Of a DNA stretch of 64,000 nucleotides, positions 41,637 through 49,362 are shown piece after piece. Below the pieces are notes generated by a model, which saw only the letters and a list, made by a program, of their open reading frames with translations, had not been told where the DNA came from and ran no database searches. The stretch comes from JAMWCX01 sp964352425 (GTDB lineage Bacteria; Omnitrophota; Gorgyraeia; 2-01-FULL-45-10), in assembly GCA_964352425.1 (NCBI GenBank), contig CAYGRZ010000001.1, positions 1 through 64,000 on the forward strand, read 5' to 3'. Position numbers and translations under genes: made by a program. Positions within the stretch are counted from its first letter, which is position 1. Each line of letters begins with the position of its first letter.

Positions 41637-42050
41637 ATGATCAAGGACGCGAATCTCGCTAAAGAGATCGTAGTGACCACCGAGAACAAAGTCGGTGTGC
41701 TGGCGGGAATCTCCAAGATGCTGGCGGACCACGGCATCAATATCGAGGGTGTTGCGGGATATGCCGGGCAGAACAATGAGGCGAAGATCATGCTCGTCGT
41801 GGATGATACGCTCCGCGCGCGGGAAGCCATCCAGAAGGCCGGTTACAAGAACATCAAAGAAAATGAAGTGGTGATCGTCGACCTGCTGAACAAGCCCGGC
41901 GCCCTGAAAGGCATCACCGCGATGATGGCCGCCGACAAGATCGACATCAGGTACATCTACGGGACGACGTGCCCCGAAGGCTGCCCGGCAAGGATCGTAC
42001 TCTCGACGAACAATAACGAGAGAGCCATAGTCCTGTTCAAGGCGAAATAG
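41637..42050 (+). CDS. Two-ACT-domain protein (paralogue 2)
   Basis: A 137-residue protein with two ACT-like halves (AKEIVVTTENKVGVLAGISKML and VVIVDLLNKPGALKGITAMM), clearly paralogous to 22972-23400 along its whole length. It differs in the last third, where it has CPEGCPARIVLSTNN. It appears to have its own promoter, and glgP follows after 68 bp. The ligand is unknown. Confidence 0.85.
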   Translation: MIKDANLAKEIVVTTENKVGVLAGISKMLADHGINIEGVAGYAGQNNEAKIMLVVDDTLRAREAIQKAGYKNIKENEVVIVDLLNKPGALKGITAMMAADKIDIRYIYGTTCPEGCPARIVLSTNNNERAIVLFKAK

Positions 42051-42118
42051 TCCGTACCGGCCGTTTCAACCGATTCTTTGCGATACGATGAGCGCGGCTA
42101 ACGTAAGAAAGGCGCGAT

Positions 42119-44593
42119 ATGAAGAAGTCTATCACCAGCCCCCTGCCGGCCAGGTTCAGCAGGATCTACAAGGATATGACGAAGGACGGCCTGAGGCTTT
42201 CGTTCGTGGCAAACCGCGAATACACGCTCGCCAAGGACAAGTATACCGCCACAACCCACGACGATTACATGGCGCTTTCGCTCGCGGTCAGGGACAGGAT
42301 CGTCGAGCGCTGGATAACAACCCAGCAGCGATACCACGACGATAACGCCAAGAGAGTCTATTATTTCTCTCTGGAGTTCCTGATAGGGCGGCTGCTCGGG
42401 ACCAATACGCTGAATCTCGGGCTTTACCGGCAGACCGAAGAGGCGATGAACGAGATGGGGCTCGACCTTGACAAGCTGCGGGAATGCGAGTCGGACGCCG
42501 GCCTGGGCAACGCCGGCCTCGGCAGGCTCGCGGCGTGCTTCCTCGATTCGATGGCGACGCTGGGCATCCCCGCGCACGGTTACGGCATACGGTACGAATA
42601 CGGGATATTCAACCAGAAGATCATCAACGGCAACCAGGTCGAATTCCCCGACGAGTGGCTGAGAAAAGGCAACCCGTGGGAGTTCCCGCGGCCGGAATAT
42701 ACAATCAGGATCCATTTCGGCGGCCGCACCTATACGAGCCAGGATGACAGCGGACGCCTGCGCGTGCAGTGGATAGATACCGACGACGTGCTCGCGATGC
42801 CGTTTGACATACCGATCGTCGGGTACAAGAACGAAATAGTAAATACGCTCCGGCTCTGGTCGGCGCGGTCGAGCGACGAATTCGACTTCAGTTATTTCAA
42901 CAGCGGCGACTACGAACGTGCGGTCTACGATAAGGTCCTCACCGAGAACATCTCGAAGGTCCTCTATCCGAACGATAACGTGAGCCAGGGCAGGGAGCTC
43001 AGGCTGAAGCAGGAGTACTTTTTCACCGCCGCGTCGCTGGCGGACATCCTGCGCCGCTTCAAGATGGAGAACAAGGACTTAAGGGGCCTTCCCGATAAGG
43101 CGGCGATACAGCTTAACGACACGCATCCGTCGATCGCGATCCCGGAACTGATGCGGAAATTGGTGGACGAAGAAGGGATGGGGTGGGACGACGCGTGGGA
43201 CGTGACCGTCAGGACGTTCGCCTACACCAACCATACGATCATGCCGGAAGCCCTTGAGTGCTGGCCTGTACATATGTTCGAGAATCTCCTGCCGCGTCAT
43301 CTGCAGATCATCTACGAGATCAACCTGCGCTTTCTTAAAGAGGTATCGGCGAAATTCCCCGGAGACAACGACCGGCTGCGGCGGATGTCGCTGATCGAGG
43401 AGGGCGACCAGAAAAAGGTGCGGATGGGCAATCTCGCGGTCGTGGGAAGCCATTCAGTGAACGGGGTCTCGGAGCTGCATTCGGAACTGATCAAGACGAC
43501 GCTGTTCAAAGACTTCTATGAGTTCACCCCTGAGAAGTTCAATAACAAGACCAACGGCATCACGCAGCGACGGTGGCTCGAGAAGGCGAACATGAAACTG
43601 TCCGACCTGATCACCGGCGCGATAGGCGAGAAATGGGCGACGGACCTGTATGAGCTGAAAAAGATCCAGCCGCTGAAGGACGACGCTTCGTTCCGGGAGA
43701 AGTGGCAGCGGATAAAGGCGGAGAACAAGAAGAGCCTCGCCGCCTATATACGCAGCACGACCGGCGTCGAGATCAATCCCGACTCGCTCTTCGACGTCCA
43801 GATCAAGAGGCTCCACGAATACAAGAGGCAGCTCTTATTCAGTTTCTATATAGTATCGCAGTACCTGAAGCTGAAGAAGAACCCGTCGGCCGGCATCCAG
43901 CCGCGGACCTTCATATTCAGCGGCAAGGCCGCGCCCGGATATTTCATGGCGAAGCTGATCATTAAGTTTATCACGAGCATGGCCGATGCGATCAATAACG
44001 ACAGGGCGATCGGCGGCACGCTGAAGGTCGTCTTCCTCGAGAACTACCGCGTCTCACTGGCGGAGAAGATCTTTCCTGCCAGTGAGCTCTCGGAGCAGAT
44101 CTCGACCGCCGGCACCGAGGCCTCCGGCACCGGCTGCATGAAGTTCATGGTGAACGGCGCGCTGACGATCGGCACGTACGACGGCGCGAATATCGAGATG
44201 GCCGAAGAGGCGGGGAAGGATAACATATTCATATTCGGGCTTGAGACCGACCAGATACAGAAGATACGTTCGCGCGGGTATAACCCGATGGCCTATATCG
44301 AAGCGTCTCCCATGCTGCGCGAGATATTCAACCTGATAAAGTCAAACTTCCTGTCGCCGGTAGATTTCGGCCTGTTCGAGCCGATTATCAACAACCTGAT
44401 GTACACCGATTACTTCTTCGTCTGCGCCGACTTCGACGATTACTGCAGGACGCAGGATATGGTGTCGAAGGCTTACGCGAACAGGACTGACTGGACGAAG
44501 AAGTCGATCATCAACGTGGCAAGGTCGGGAAAATTCTCTTCTGACAGGGCTATCAGGGAATATGCGAAAGATATCTGGAAGGTAAGGGCCTAG
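42119..44593 (+). CDS. glgP: Glycogen/starch (maltodextrin) phosphorylase
   Basis: Releases glucose-1-phosphate from glycogen ends. The 824-residue PLP enzyme has YYFSLEFLIGRLLGTN, DAGLGNAGLGRLAACFLDSMA, QLNDTHPSIAIPELMR and the PLP-lysine signature EASGTGCMKFMVNGALTIGT, where K is the Schiff-base residue. AAGG lies upstream of ATG 42119. The product feeds pgi and glycolysis. The downstream neighbour plsC is convergent, overlapping by 4 nt. Confidence 0.97.
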   Translation: MKKSITSPLPARFSRIYKDMTKDGLRLSFVANREYTLAKDKYTATTHDDYMALSLAVRDRIVERWITTQQRYHDDNAKRVYYFSLEFLIGRLLGTNTLNLGLYRQTEEAMNEMGLDLDKLRECESDAGLGNAGLGRLAACFLDSMATLGIPAHGYGIRYEYGIFNQKIINGNQVEFPDEWLRKGNPWEFPRPEYTIRIHFGGRTYTSQDDSGRLRVQWIDTDDVLAMPFDIPIVGYKNEIVNTLRLWSARSSDEFDFSYFNSGDYERAVYDKVLTENISKVLYPNDNVSQGRELRLKQEYFFTAASLADILRRFKMENKDLRGLPDKAAIQLNDTHPSIAIPELMRKLVDEEGMGWDDAWDVTVRTFAYTNHTIMPEALECWPVHMFENLLPRHLQIIYEINLRFLKEVSAKFPGDNDRLRRMSLIEEGDQKKVRMGNLAVVGSHSVNGVSELHSELIKTTLFKDFYEFTPEKFNNKTNGITQRRWLEKANMKLSDLITGAIGEKWATDLYELKKIQPLKDDASFREKWQRIKAENKKSLAAYIRSTTGVEINPDSLFDVQIKRLHEYKRQLLFSFYIVSQYLKLKKNPSAGIQPRTFIFSGKAAPGYFMAKLIIKFITSMADAINNDRAIGGTLKVVFLENYRVSLAEKIFPASELSEQISTAGTEASGTGCMKFMVNGALTIGTYDGANIEMAEEAGKDNIFIFGLETDQIQKIRSRGYNPMAYIEASPMLREIFNLIKSNFLSPVDFGLFEPIINNLMYTDYFFVCADFDDYCRTQDMVSKAYANRTDWTKKSIINVARSGKFSSDRAIREYAKDIWKVRA

Positions 44594-45306
44594 GCCGATT
44601 CCAGCGCGGCGCGCGCGAGGTCTCTGAGCTTCCCAAAATCCCCAGGACCCATCCCCGTGGTCTCAATGGCCGGCAACACTTTGACCGTTGCGGGCACCTT
44701 TGCAGTGAATAGCCACGTCCCCTTCGGGACCGCACCCCAGGTCCCTTCGATAGATATCGGCAGGATCGGGACCTTCTCTTTTATGGCGAGTTTGAAAGCG
44801 CCGTTCTGGAACTCCCTCATCTCGTCCGTCTCGCTGCGTGTCCCCTCGGGGAAGAAGAGCACCGACATACCGCCGCGCAGCCAGTGCGCCGCATCGCGGT
44901 AGACCTTCTTGATGCTGGAGAACTTGCCGCGTTCGATCTTGATATGTCTGGCGATTGACAGGTTCCAGCCGATGAACGGGACGCTGAAGAGGCTGTCCTT
45001 GGCGACCCACTTGAACTGCATCCGCGTCTTATACATGACGACGATATCGGCGAGGCTGCGGTGGTTGGCGATTATCACGTATGTCCTCTTGTGGTCGATG
45101 TTCTCGAGGCCGCTTGCAGCGATGTTCCAGTAGGGATTCAGCGCGACAACCGCGTCTGCCCACCAGAAACACTGCGCGTGGGCCCTCCGGCGCTGCCGGT
45201 CGAACGGGAAGAGCGCGACCGAGAGACACATGGCAAAGAAGAGGATTATGATGAGAGCTCCCCCGACGGACCAAACCATGATTGAGATAAGAGTTTTCCT
45301 GATCAT
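44590..45306 (-). CDS. plsC: 1-acyl-sn-glycerol-3-phosphate acyltransferase
   Basis: Adds the second acyl chain in phosphatidic-acid synthesis. Acyltransferase motifs are NHRSLADIVV (NHx4D), the FFPEGTRSE block and PILPISIEGTWG. An N-terminal membrane segment (about residues 4-28) anchors it. I place the start at ATG 45306 (MIRKTLIS): the promoter TTGACA-17-TATCAT predicts transcription to begin exactly there, making it leaderless. The ATG at 45312 touches the -10 box and a still longer frame reaches 45423; both are less likely. Confidence 0.9.
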   Translation of the reverse strand: MIRKTLISIMVWSVGGALIIILFFAMCLSVALFPFDRQRRRAHAQCFWWADAVVALNPYWNIAASGLENIDHKRTYVIIANHRSLADIVVMYKTRMQFKWVAKDSLFSVPFIGWNLSIARHIKIERGKFSSIKKVYRDAAHWLRGGMSVLFFPEGTRSETDEMREFQNGAFKLAIKEKVPILPISIEGTWGAVPKGTWLFTAKVPATVKVLPAIETTGMGPGDFGKLRDLARAALESA

Positions 45307-45312
45307 AGGCAT

Positions 45313-45341
45313 ATGATAAAGTACCTTTAATCTATTGTCAA
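45313..45341 (-). promoter_or_regulatory. plsC promoter, leaderless type
   Basis: On the minus strand a perfect TTGACA (45341-45336), 17-bp spacer and TATCAT (45318-45313). The +1 predicted 7 nt downstream of the -10 coincides with the A of ATG 45306. Confidence 0.75.
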
Positions 45342-45362
45342 TATCTTCCGATATAAAGTAGT

Positions 45363-45390
45363 TTGAAATTTGCGGATTTTGGGATATAAT
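45363..45390 (+). promoter_or_regulatory. Promoter of the HTH-like gene, leaderless type
   Basis: TTGAAA (45363-45368), 16-bp spacer and perfect TATAAT (45385-45390). Only 8 nt separate the -10 from the ATG at 45399, with no Shine-Dalgarno. The geometry is the same as at 37439-37453. Confidence 0.7.
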
Positions 45391-45398
45391 CTTTCCAT

Positions 45399-46052
45399 AT
45401 GACAAAGCTGACGACAAAATCACTGGCCGGTATCGAGCGCAGGATGGAAGAGTCCGGCGGCGACCCTATCAGGCGCAGGATCCTGGAGTGCGCAAAGAAT
45501 TTCAAGACCTCATGGATCGATCTCGGCCAGGCCCTTTATTCGGCCTGGAAGGATAAGCCGTATAGGCAATGGGGGTACATGACGTTCGAGGCCTATACGG
45601 CCAAGGAGATAGGCATAAAGAGACCGACGGCGATGAAGCTGCTGAAGTCCTATTATTTCCTGGAGAAGGAGGAGCCGGTGCTGCTGCAGAAGGAGCGCTC
45701 CGAAGATGCCGACGCTGCTGCCGTACCGAGCTACGAATCCGTCAACCTGCTGCGGCTTGCGAAAAACAAGAAGACGCTCGACGATGATGACTACCGCGCG
45801 CTGAAGCGCGACGTGTTCCAGGGCGGGAAGGATGCCGGTGACGTCCGGAAGAGCCTGACGAGCATCATGCGGCAGCGGGAAGAACTCGATCCGGAGGAAG
45901 CACGCCTGAAGCGCAGGACTGCGATGCTAAAGCGGTTCATCGCGACGCTGAAAGCGCTCAAGACGGAGGCCGAGCTGGCGAAGATGCTGCCGCAGGCAAT
46001 ATTGAAAGAGGCGTCGCAGCTGATAGCGAAGCTGGAATCCGAGATAGGCTAA
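45399..46052 (+). CDS. HTH-like protein of unknown function
   Basis: Not recognised. The 217-residue, largely helical protein is rich in Lys, Glu and Leu. Residues about 60-90 (FEAYTAKEIGIKRPTAMKLL) resemble a helix-turn-helix, and the C-terminal third (about 165-217) looks like a coiled coil. A DNA-binding or scaffold role is inference. It is divergent from plsC, with 92 bp between the two starts, and both promoters predict leaderless mRNAs. No ribosome site is present. Confidence 0.7.
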   Translation: MTKLTTKSLAGIERRMEESGGDPIRRRILECAKNFKTSWIDLGQALYSAWKDKPYRQWGYMTFEAYTAKEIGIKRPTAMKLLKSYYFLEKEEPVLLQKERSEDADAAAVPSYESVNLLRLAKNKKTLDDDDYRALKRDVFQGGKDAGDVRKSLTSIMRQREELDPEEARLKRRTAMLKRFIATLKALKTEAELAKMLPQAILKEASQLIAKLESEIG

Positions 46053-46105
46053 GCCCAACAAGTCCGGACGGGGCATTCTAACGGAGTGAGGACGGGAGCC
46101 GCGCG

Positions 46106-46831
46106 ATGGATAATATAAAATTGCCGCCTAGTACCAGAGAGTCCTTGCGACTGTTCGTCGGCAGGCTGCAGGCGGTGTACGGGGGCGATTTGGTCTCGGT
46201 CGTCCTGTACGGCAGCGCTGCCAGCGGCGAGTTCGCCGACAGGCACTCGAACGTCAACGTGATGGTCGTCCTGAACGACACGGCCCTCCCGAGCCTCGCC
46301 AGAGCGCACCCCATCGTCACCGCACGGAAGTTCCGCATGATAAGCCCTGTCTTTTTCACCGAAGAGTATATAGCCGGCTCCACCGATGTGTTCCCGATCG
46401 AGTTCCTCGACATCAAAGAAAATTATACGATACTTTTCGGTAAGGATATCGTCAAAGACATACGGATCGATACGAAGAACCTGCGGTTCCAGTGCGAGCA
46501 GGAGCTGAAGTCAAAGATCATATACATAAGGAAGCAGTACCTCGCCACGGCCGATATAAAGGCGCTTGAACACCTGCTGTTCAAATCATTCACGTCATCG
46601 CTCCATATCCTCCGCAATATCGTGAGGCTCAAAGGTGTACAACCGCCGTATCTGAAAGAAGATATCTTAAGCGACGTCGAGGCCCATTTCGGTGTCGATA
46701 CGACAGTCTTCAGCGAGATCCTCTGGGCGAAGAACAAGAATATGGCACTTGAGCCAAAAGATATCGATTCGCTGCTCGCAGGGCTGGTCAAAGAGCTGGA
46801 AAGCATCTCCGGCGTCGTCGATAAAATGTGA
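46106..46831 (+). CDS. Nucleotidyltransferase-fold protein with degenerate active site
   Basis: A 241-residue protein with a MNT/kanamycin-type nucleotidyltransferase N-terminus (VVLYGSAASGEFADRHSNVN) and a helical C-terminal part. In active members the GS motif is followed by SDxD, with two metal-binding aspartates. Here these positions are Asn49 and Asn51 (SNVNV), so transfer activity is doubtful. It may be a structural or sensing pseudoenzyme. It lies between the HTH-like gene and the TPM gene in the same direction. Confidence 0.78.
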   Translation: MDNIKLPPSTRESLRLFVGRLQAVYGGDLVSVVLYGSAASGEFADRHSNVNVMVVLNDTALPSLARAHPIVTARKFRMISPVFFTEEYIAGSTDVFPIEFLDIKENYTILFGKDIVKDIRIDTKNLRFQCEQELKSKIIYIRKQYLATADIKALEHLLFKSFTSSLHILRNIVRLKGVQPPYLKEDILSDVEAHFGVDTTVFSEILWAKNKNMALEPKDIDSLLAGLVKELESISGVVDKM

Positions 46832-46837
46832 TGGCGG

Positions 46838-47743
46838 ATGAATAGAAAAACCCCGATCCTGCTCCTGGCGTGCCTTCTTCTATTGTGCGCGAGATCTGCC
46901 GCGAAAGAGGATGTGCCGCACGCCCCCACAGGGTGGGTGAATGACTACGCGGGCGTCATCCCCGATGAATTCCGCCAGAAGCTGACAGGCCTTATACGCG
47001 AAGTCGAGCAGAAGACCTCTGCCGAGATCGCGGTCGTGGCCGTGGAGTCTATCGCGCCGTATGATGAGAATAGCTATGCGCGGATGATCTTTGATACATG
47101 GAAAATAGGGAAGAAGGGCAAGGATAACGGCGTGCTCATCCTGCTGGCAGTCAAGGAGCGGCGCTGGAGGATTGAGGCGGGCTATGGCATTGAGGGCATT
47201 CTCCCTGACGGGCTGTGCGGCCAGATAGGCCGAGCCGCCATGGTCCCTTATTTTAAAGAAGGCAAATACGGCGAAGGCCTGTATAGCGGCACGGCGGCGC
47301 TCGCGGCGCTTATCGCGAAAGATTCCGGTGTCACGCTTGACTCACTTGCGGGATTAAAGGTAAGCGGGCCAACCGATGGAAATGCCCCCCACGACGCATC
47401 GGGGATGTTCATATTTTATTTATTCCTTCTTATCTTCTTCTCGGTGTGGAATCTGCCGTGGCCGATCTATATAGGGCTGCCGTTCACGCTCTTCTTCGCG
47501 TTTGCGCTATATTTATTTTCACCTGTAGCGACGGTCGTAGTTATCGTCGCGTACATGATTTCGATCATCATGCGGCTCAACTACTGGAGCAAGCTTCCGA
47601 AGCATAAGCGGCCGAGTTTTATCGGTTTCCAGACCTTCGGCGGGACGATCAGTTCAGGGGGGTGGTCAGGCGGCGGTGGCTTCGGCGGCGGTGGCTTCGG
47701 CGGAGGGGGCGGAGGCGGCGGTGGCGCCGGCGGGGGTTTTTAA
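46838..47743 (+). CDS. TPM-domain (YgcG-type) membrane protein with Gly-rich tail
   Basis: A 301-residue exported, membrane-anchored protein. It has a signal peptide (about residues 6-22), a TPM domain (about 30-175, with VNDYAGVIPDEF and RRWRIEAGYGIEGILPD), hydrophobic segments (about 190-245) and a glycine-rich tail with tandem GGGGFGGGGF-like units. YgcG/TPM proteins are commonly encoded beside LemA, as here (lemA starts 60 bp later). The biochemical role is unsettled. Confidence 0.9.
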   Translation: MNRKTPILLLACLLLLCARSAAKEDVPHAPTGWVNDYAGVIPDEFRQKLTGLIREVEQKTSAEIAVVAVESIAPYDENSYARMIFDTWKIGKKGKDNGVLILLAVKERRWRIEAGYGIEGILPDGLCGQIGRAAMVPYFKEGKYGEGLYSGTAALAALIAKDSGVTLDSLAGLKVSGPTDGNAPHDASGMFIFYLFLLIFFSVWNLPWPIYIGLPFTLFFAFALYLFSPVATVVVIVAYMISIIMRLNYWSKLPKHKRPSFIGFQTFGGTISSGGWSGGGGFGGGGFGGGGGGGGGAGGGF

Positions 47744-47748
47744 ATAGG

Positions 47749-47769
47749 GTACATCGTACTTCGTACATT
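47749..47769 (+). repeat. Intergenic heptamer array GTACWTY x3
   Basis: Three adjacent units read GTACATC, GTACTTC, GTACATT (21 bp) in the 60-bp gap between the TPM gene and lemA, upstream of the strong AAGGAGGTG ribosome site of lemA. The unit length (7 bp) is the same as in recG, thrC and nadC, with a different sequence. Confidence 0.65.
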
Positions 47770-47803
47770 GCCAACGCTGTGTGAAATATAAAGGAGGTGC
47801 GGC

Positions 47804-48361
47804 ATGAAGCTGTTTTTAATTATTGTGGGAGTATTGCTGCTGCTGGCAGTTAGTACCGGTGTCGGCCTCTATAACGGCATCGTCGCGAAGCACGAGACGA
47901 TAACCGCCACGTGGGCGCAGGTCGAGAACCAGCTGCAGAGGCGTAACGACCTCATACCGAATCTCGTCAACTCCGTTAAAGGCTACGCCGCCCACGAGAA
48001 GACGGTCTTCGAGGACGTGACGAAAGCGCGTTCGCAGTGGGCAGGCGCCAAGTCGCTTGATGAAAAGGTGTCAGCGGCAGGCGGCATGGATTCTGCACTG
48101 GCAAGGCTGATTGCTGTCGCGGAGAACTATCCTCAGCTGAAGGCAGACCAGACGTTCCTGAGGCTGATGGACGAGCTCTCCGGGACTGAAAACCGGATCG
48201 CGGTCGAGAGGATGAGGTATAACGAAGCGGTGAAGGATTACAATATCACCGTCAGGCTCTTCCCCGGGAATGTCGTCGCAGGGGTGTTCGGATACAAGCC
48301 GGCAACCGAGTATTTCAAGGCGGCGGAGGGCGCCCGGAGTGTTCCGGAAGTCAAGTTTTAA
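47804..48361 (+). CDS. lemA: LemA family protein
   Basis: A 185-residue membrane-anchored helical protein. One N-terminal membrane segment (about residues 3-21) is followed by the LemA signature: NGIVAKHETITATWAQVENQ, RRNDLIPNLVNSVKGYA, the NRIAVERMRYNEAVKDYN block and a short C-terminal GYK motif. Molecular function is unknown in the family. It has a near-perfect Shine-Dalgarno (AGGAGGTG). The next gene begins inside its last 23 bases. Confidence 0.95.
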   Translation: MKLFLIIVGVLLLLAVSTGVGLYNGIVAKHETITATWAQVENQLQRRNDLIPNLVNSVKGYAAHEKTVFEDVTKARSQWAGAKSLDEKVSAAGGMDSALARLIAVAENYPQLKADQTFLRLMDELSGTENRIAVERMRYNEAVKDYNITVRLFPGNVVAGVFGYKPATEYFKAAEGARSVPEVKF

Positions 48362-48779
48362 TAAGGCGCTTCTGTGCCTGGCGGCCGTTCTATTGCTCTC
48401 GCCGCCAGCGGTGTTTGCCCAGCGGATCGCAGAGTTTGAGATCGGCCAGACCAGCTTCGTACCCAAGCCGCGCCTGATAGCGCCCGCGACGGACGTCGTC
48501 GACCTGACGGGTAAAGACGGTCTGGAATTCAAGTGGAGCCCTCACGAAGGCGACCAGGTCAAGCGCGATCATTACGATTTCAGGCTCTACCGCGGCTACA
48601 CTATGGTCGAGTCTACCCGCATACTGAAGATGCGCATCAGCCCTCGCCAGTGGTCGATCATCCTGAAGGCGGAGATGTTTGAGGACGCCCAGGTCTATAC
48701 GTGGTCGCTCAGGCAGGTATATACCGGCTCGGCGAAGAGCTGGAGATCGTTCGAATCGTTCAAGGTCATCAAGCGCTGA
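48339..48779 (+). CDS. Small exported protein of unknown function
   Basis: Not recognised. The start is GTG 48339, inside the lemA end, with GGAGGG about 10 nt upstream. It gives a good signal peptide (MFRKSSFNKALLCLAAVLLL, cleaved near VFA-QR). The mature part (about 120 residues) is beta-rich, with DGLEFKWSPHEGDQVKRDHYDFRLYRG and TYTWSLRQVYT-like strands. It resembles a fibronectin-III or Ig-like fold (inference). It is probably co-expressed with lemA by translational coupling. Confidence 0.72.
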   Translation: MFRKSSFNKALLCLAAVLLLSPPAVFAQRIAEFEIGQTSFVPKPRLIAPATDVVDLTGKDGLEFKWSPHEGDQVKRDHYDFRLYRGYTMVESTRILKMRISPRQWSIILKAEMFEDAQVYTWSLRQVYTGSAKSWRSFESFKVIKR

Positions 48780-48792
48780 AAAAAGGATACCG

Positions 48793-49359
48793 GTGCAGGG
48801 ACTCCAGAAGGCCAAGGATGCAATAAGAAGCGCCAGGACGATCGCCATATCGGGCCACGTCAATCCCGACGGAGATTCGATCGGCTCGCTGCTGGCGCTC
48901 GGCCTCGGGCTGGAGCGGATGGGTAAGGCAGTCACCATGGTCAGCACGGACGGCGTGCCGCAGAGGTACAGGATGCTTCCCGGCGCCGGCCGCATAGCCA
49001 AGTCGATGCGCGAGAGCGTGGACCCCGCGATAACGGTCGACTGCAGCTCTAAAGAGATAGTGGGAATTGTCTTCGATTCGCTTCGGGAGGCCAAAGAGAT
49101 ACTCGAGATAGACCATCATGACTTCAGGAGGCCTTTCGGCACGGTGTCGCTCATCGACGCGCGCGCTGCGGCAGTCGGTGAGATCATATACAAGCTGTTA
49201 CGGCAGCTCAAGGTTCGCATTACCCCGCAGATTAACGTCGCGTCGATCGCGGAGCAGTACGGCGGCGGCGGGCATTTCGACGTGGCGGGGTGCACGATCG
49301 AGAACAGTCCCGTATCGATCCGCTTACTTTTAAAGCGGGTCGAGAAGCTGTTGAGGTAA
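48793..49359 (+). CDS. DHH/DHHA1 phosphoesterase (NrnA-like) with internal deletion
   Basis: NrnA-type enzymes degrade nanoRNA or c-di-nucleotides and are about 310-330 residues long; this one has 188. The start (GTG 48793, AGGA upstream) and N-terminal motifs are normal: HVNPDGDS (His22, Asp26, Asp28), VDCSS and the IDHHDF motif. After LKVRITPQ (residue 146) the sequence jumps straight to INVASIAEQYGGGGH, the end of the DHHA1 domain. About 130 central residues, including the usual TDTGxF metal motif, are missing, in frame. It is likely inactive as a classical NrnA, or a recent deletion or assembly collapse. Confidence 0.8.
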   Translation: MQGLQKAKDAIRSARTIAISGHVNPDGDSIGSLLALGLGLERMGKAVTMVSTDGVPQRYRMLPGAGRIAKSMRESVDPAITVDCSSKEIVGIVFDSLREAKEILEIDHHDFRRPFGTVSLIDARAAAVGEIIYKLLRQLKVRITPQINVASIAEQYGGGGHFDVAGCTIENSPVSIRLLLKRVEKLLR

Positions 49360-49362
49360 CCG

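Noticed and set aside
47660..47740. Gly-codon-rich repeat in the TPM gene as a mobile repeat
   Set aside because: It is the ordinary glycine-rich tail of YgcG/TPM proteins (GGGGF units), so low complexity here is functional and expected.
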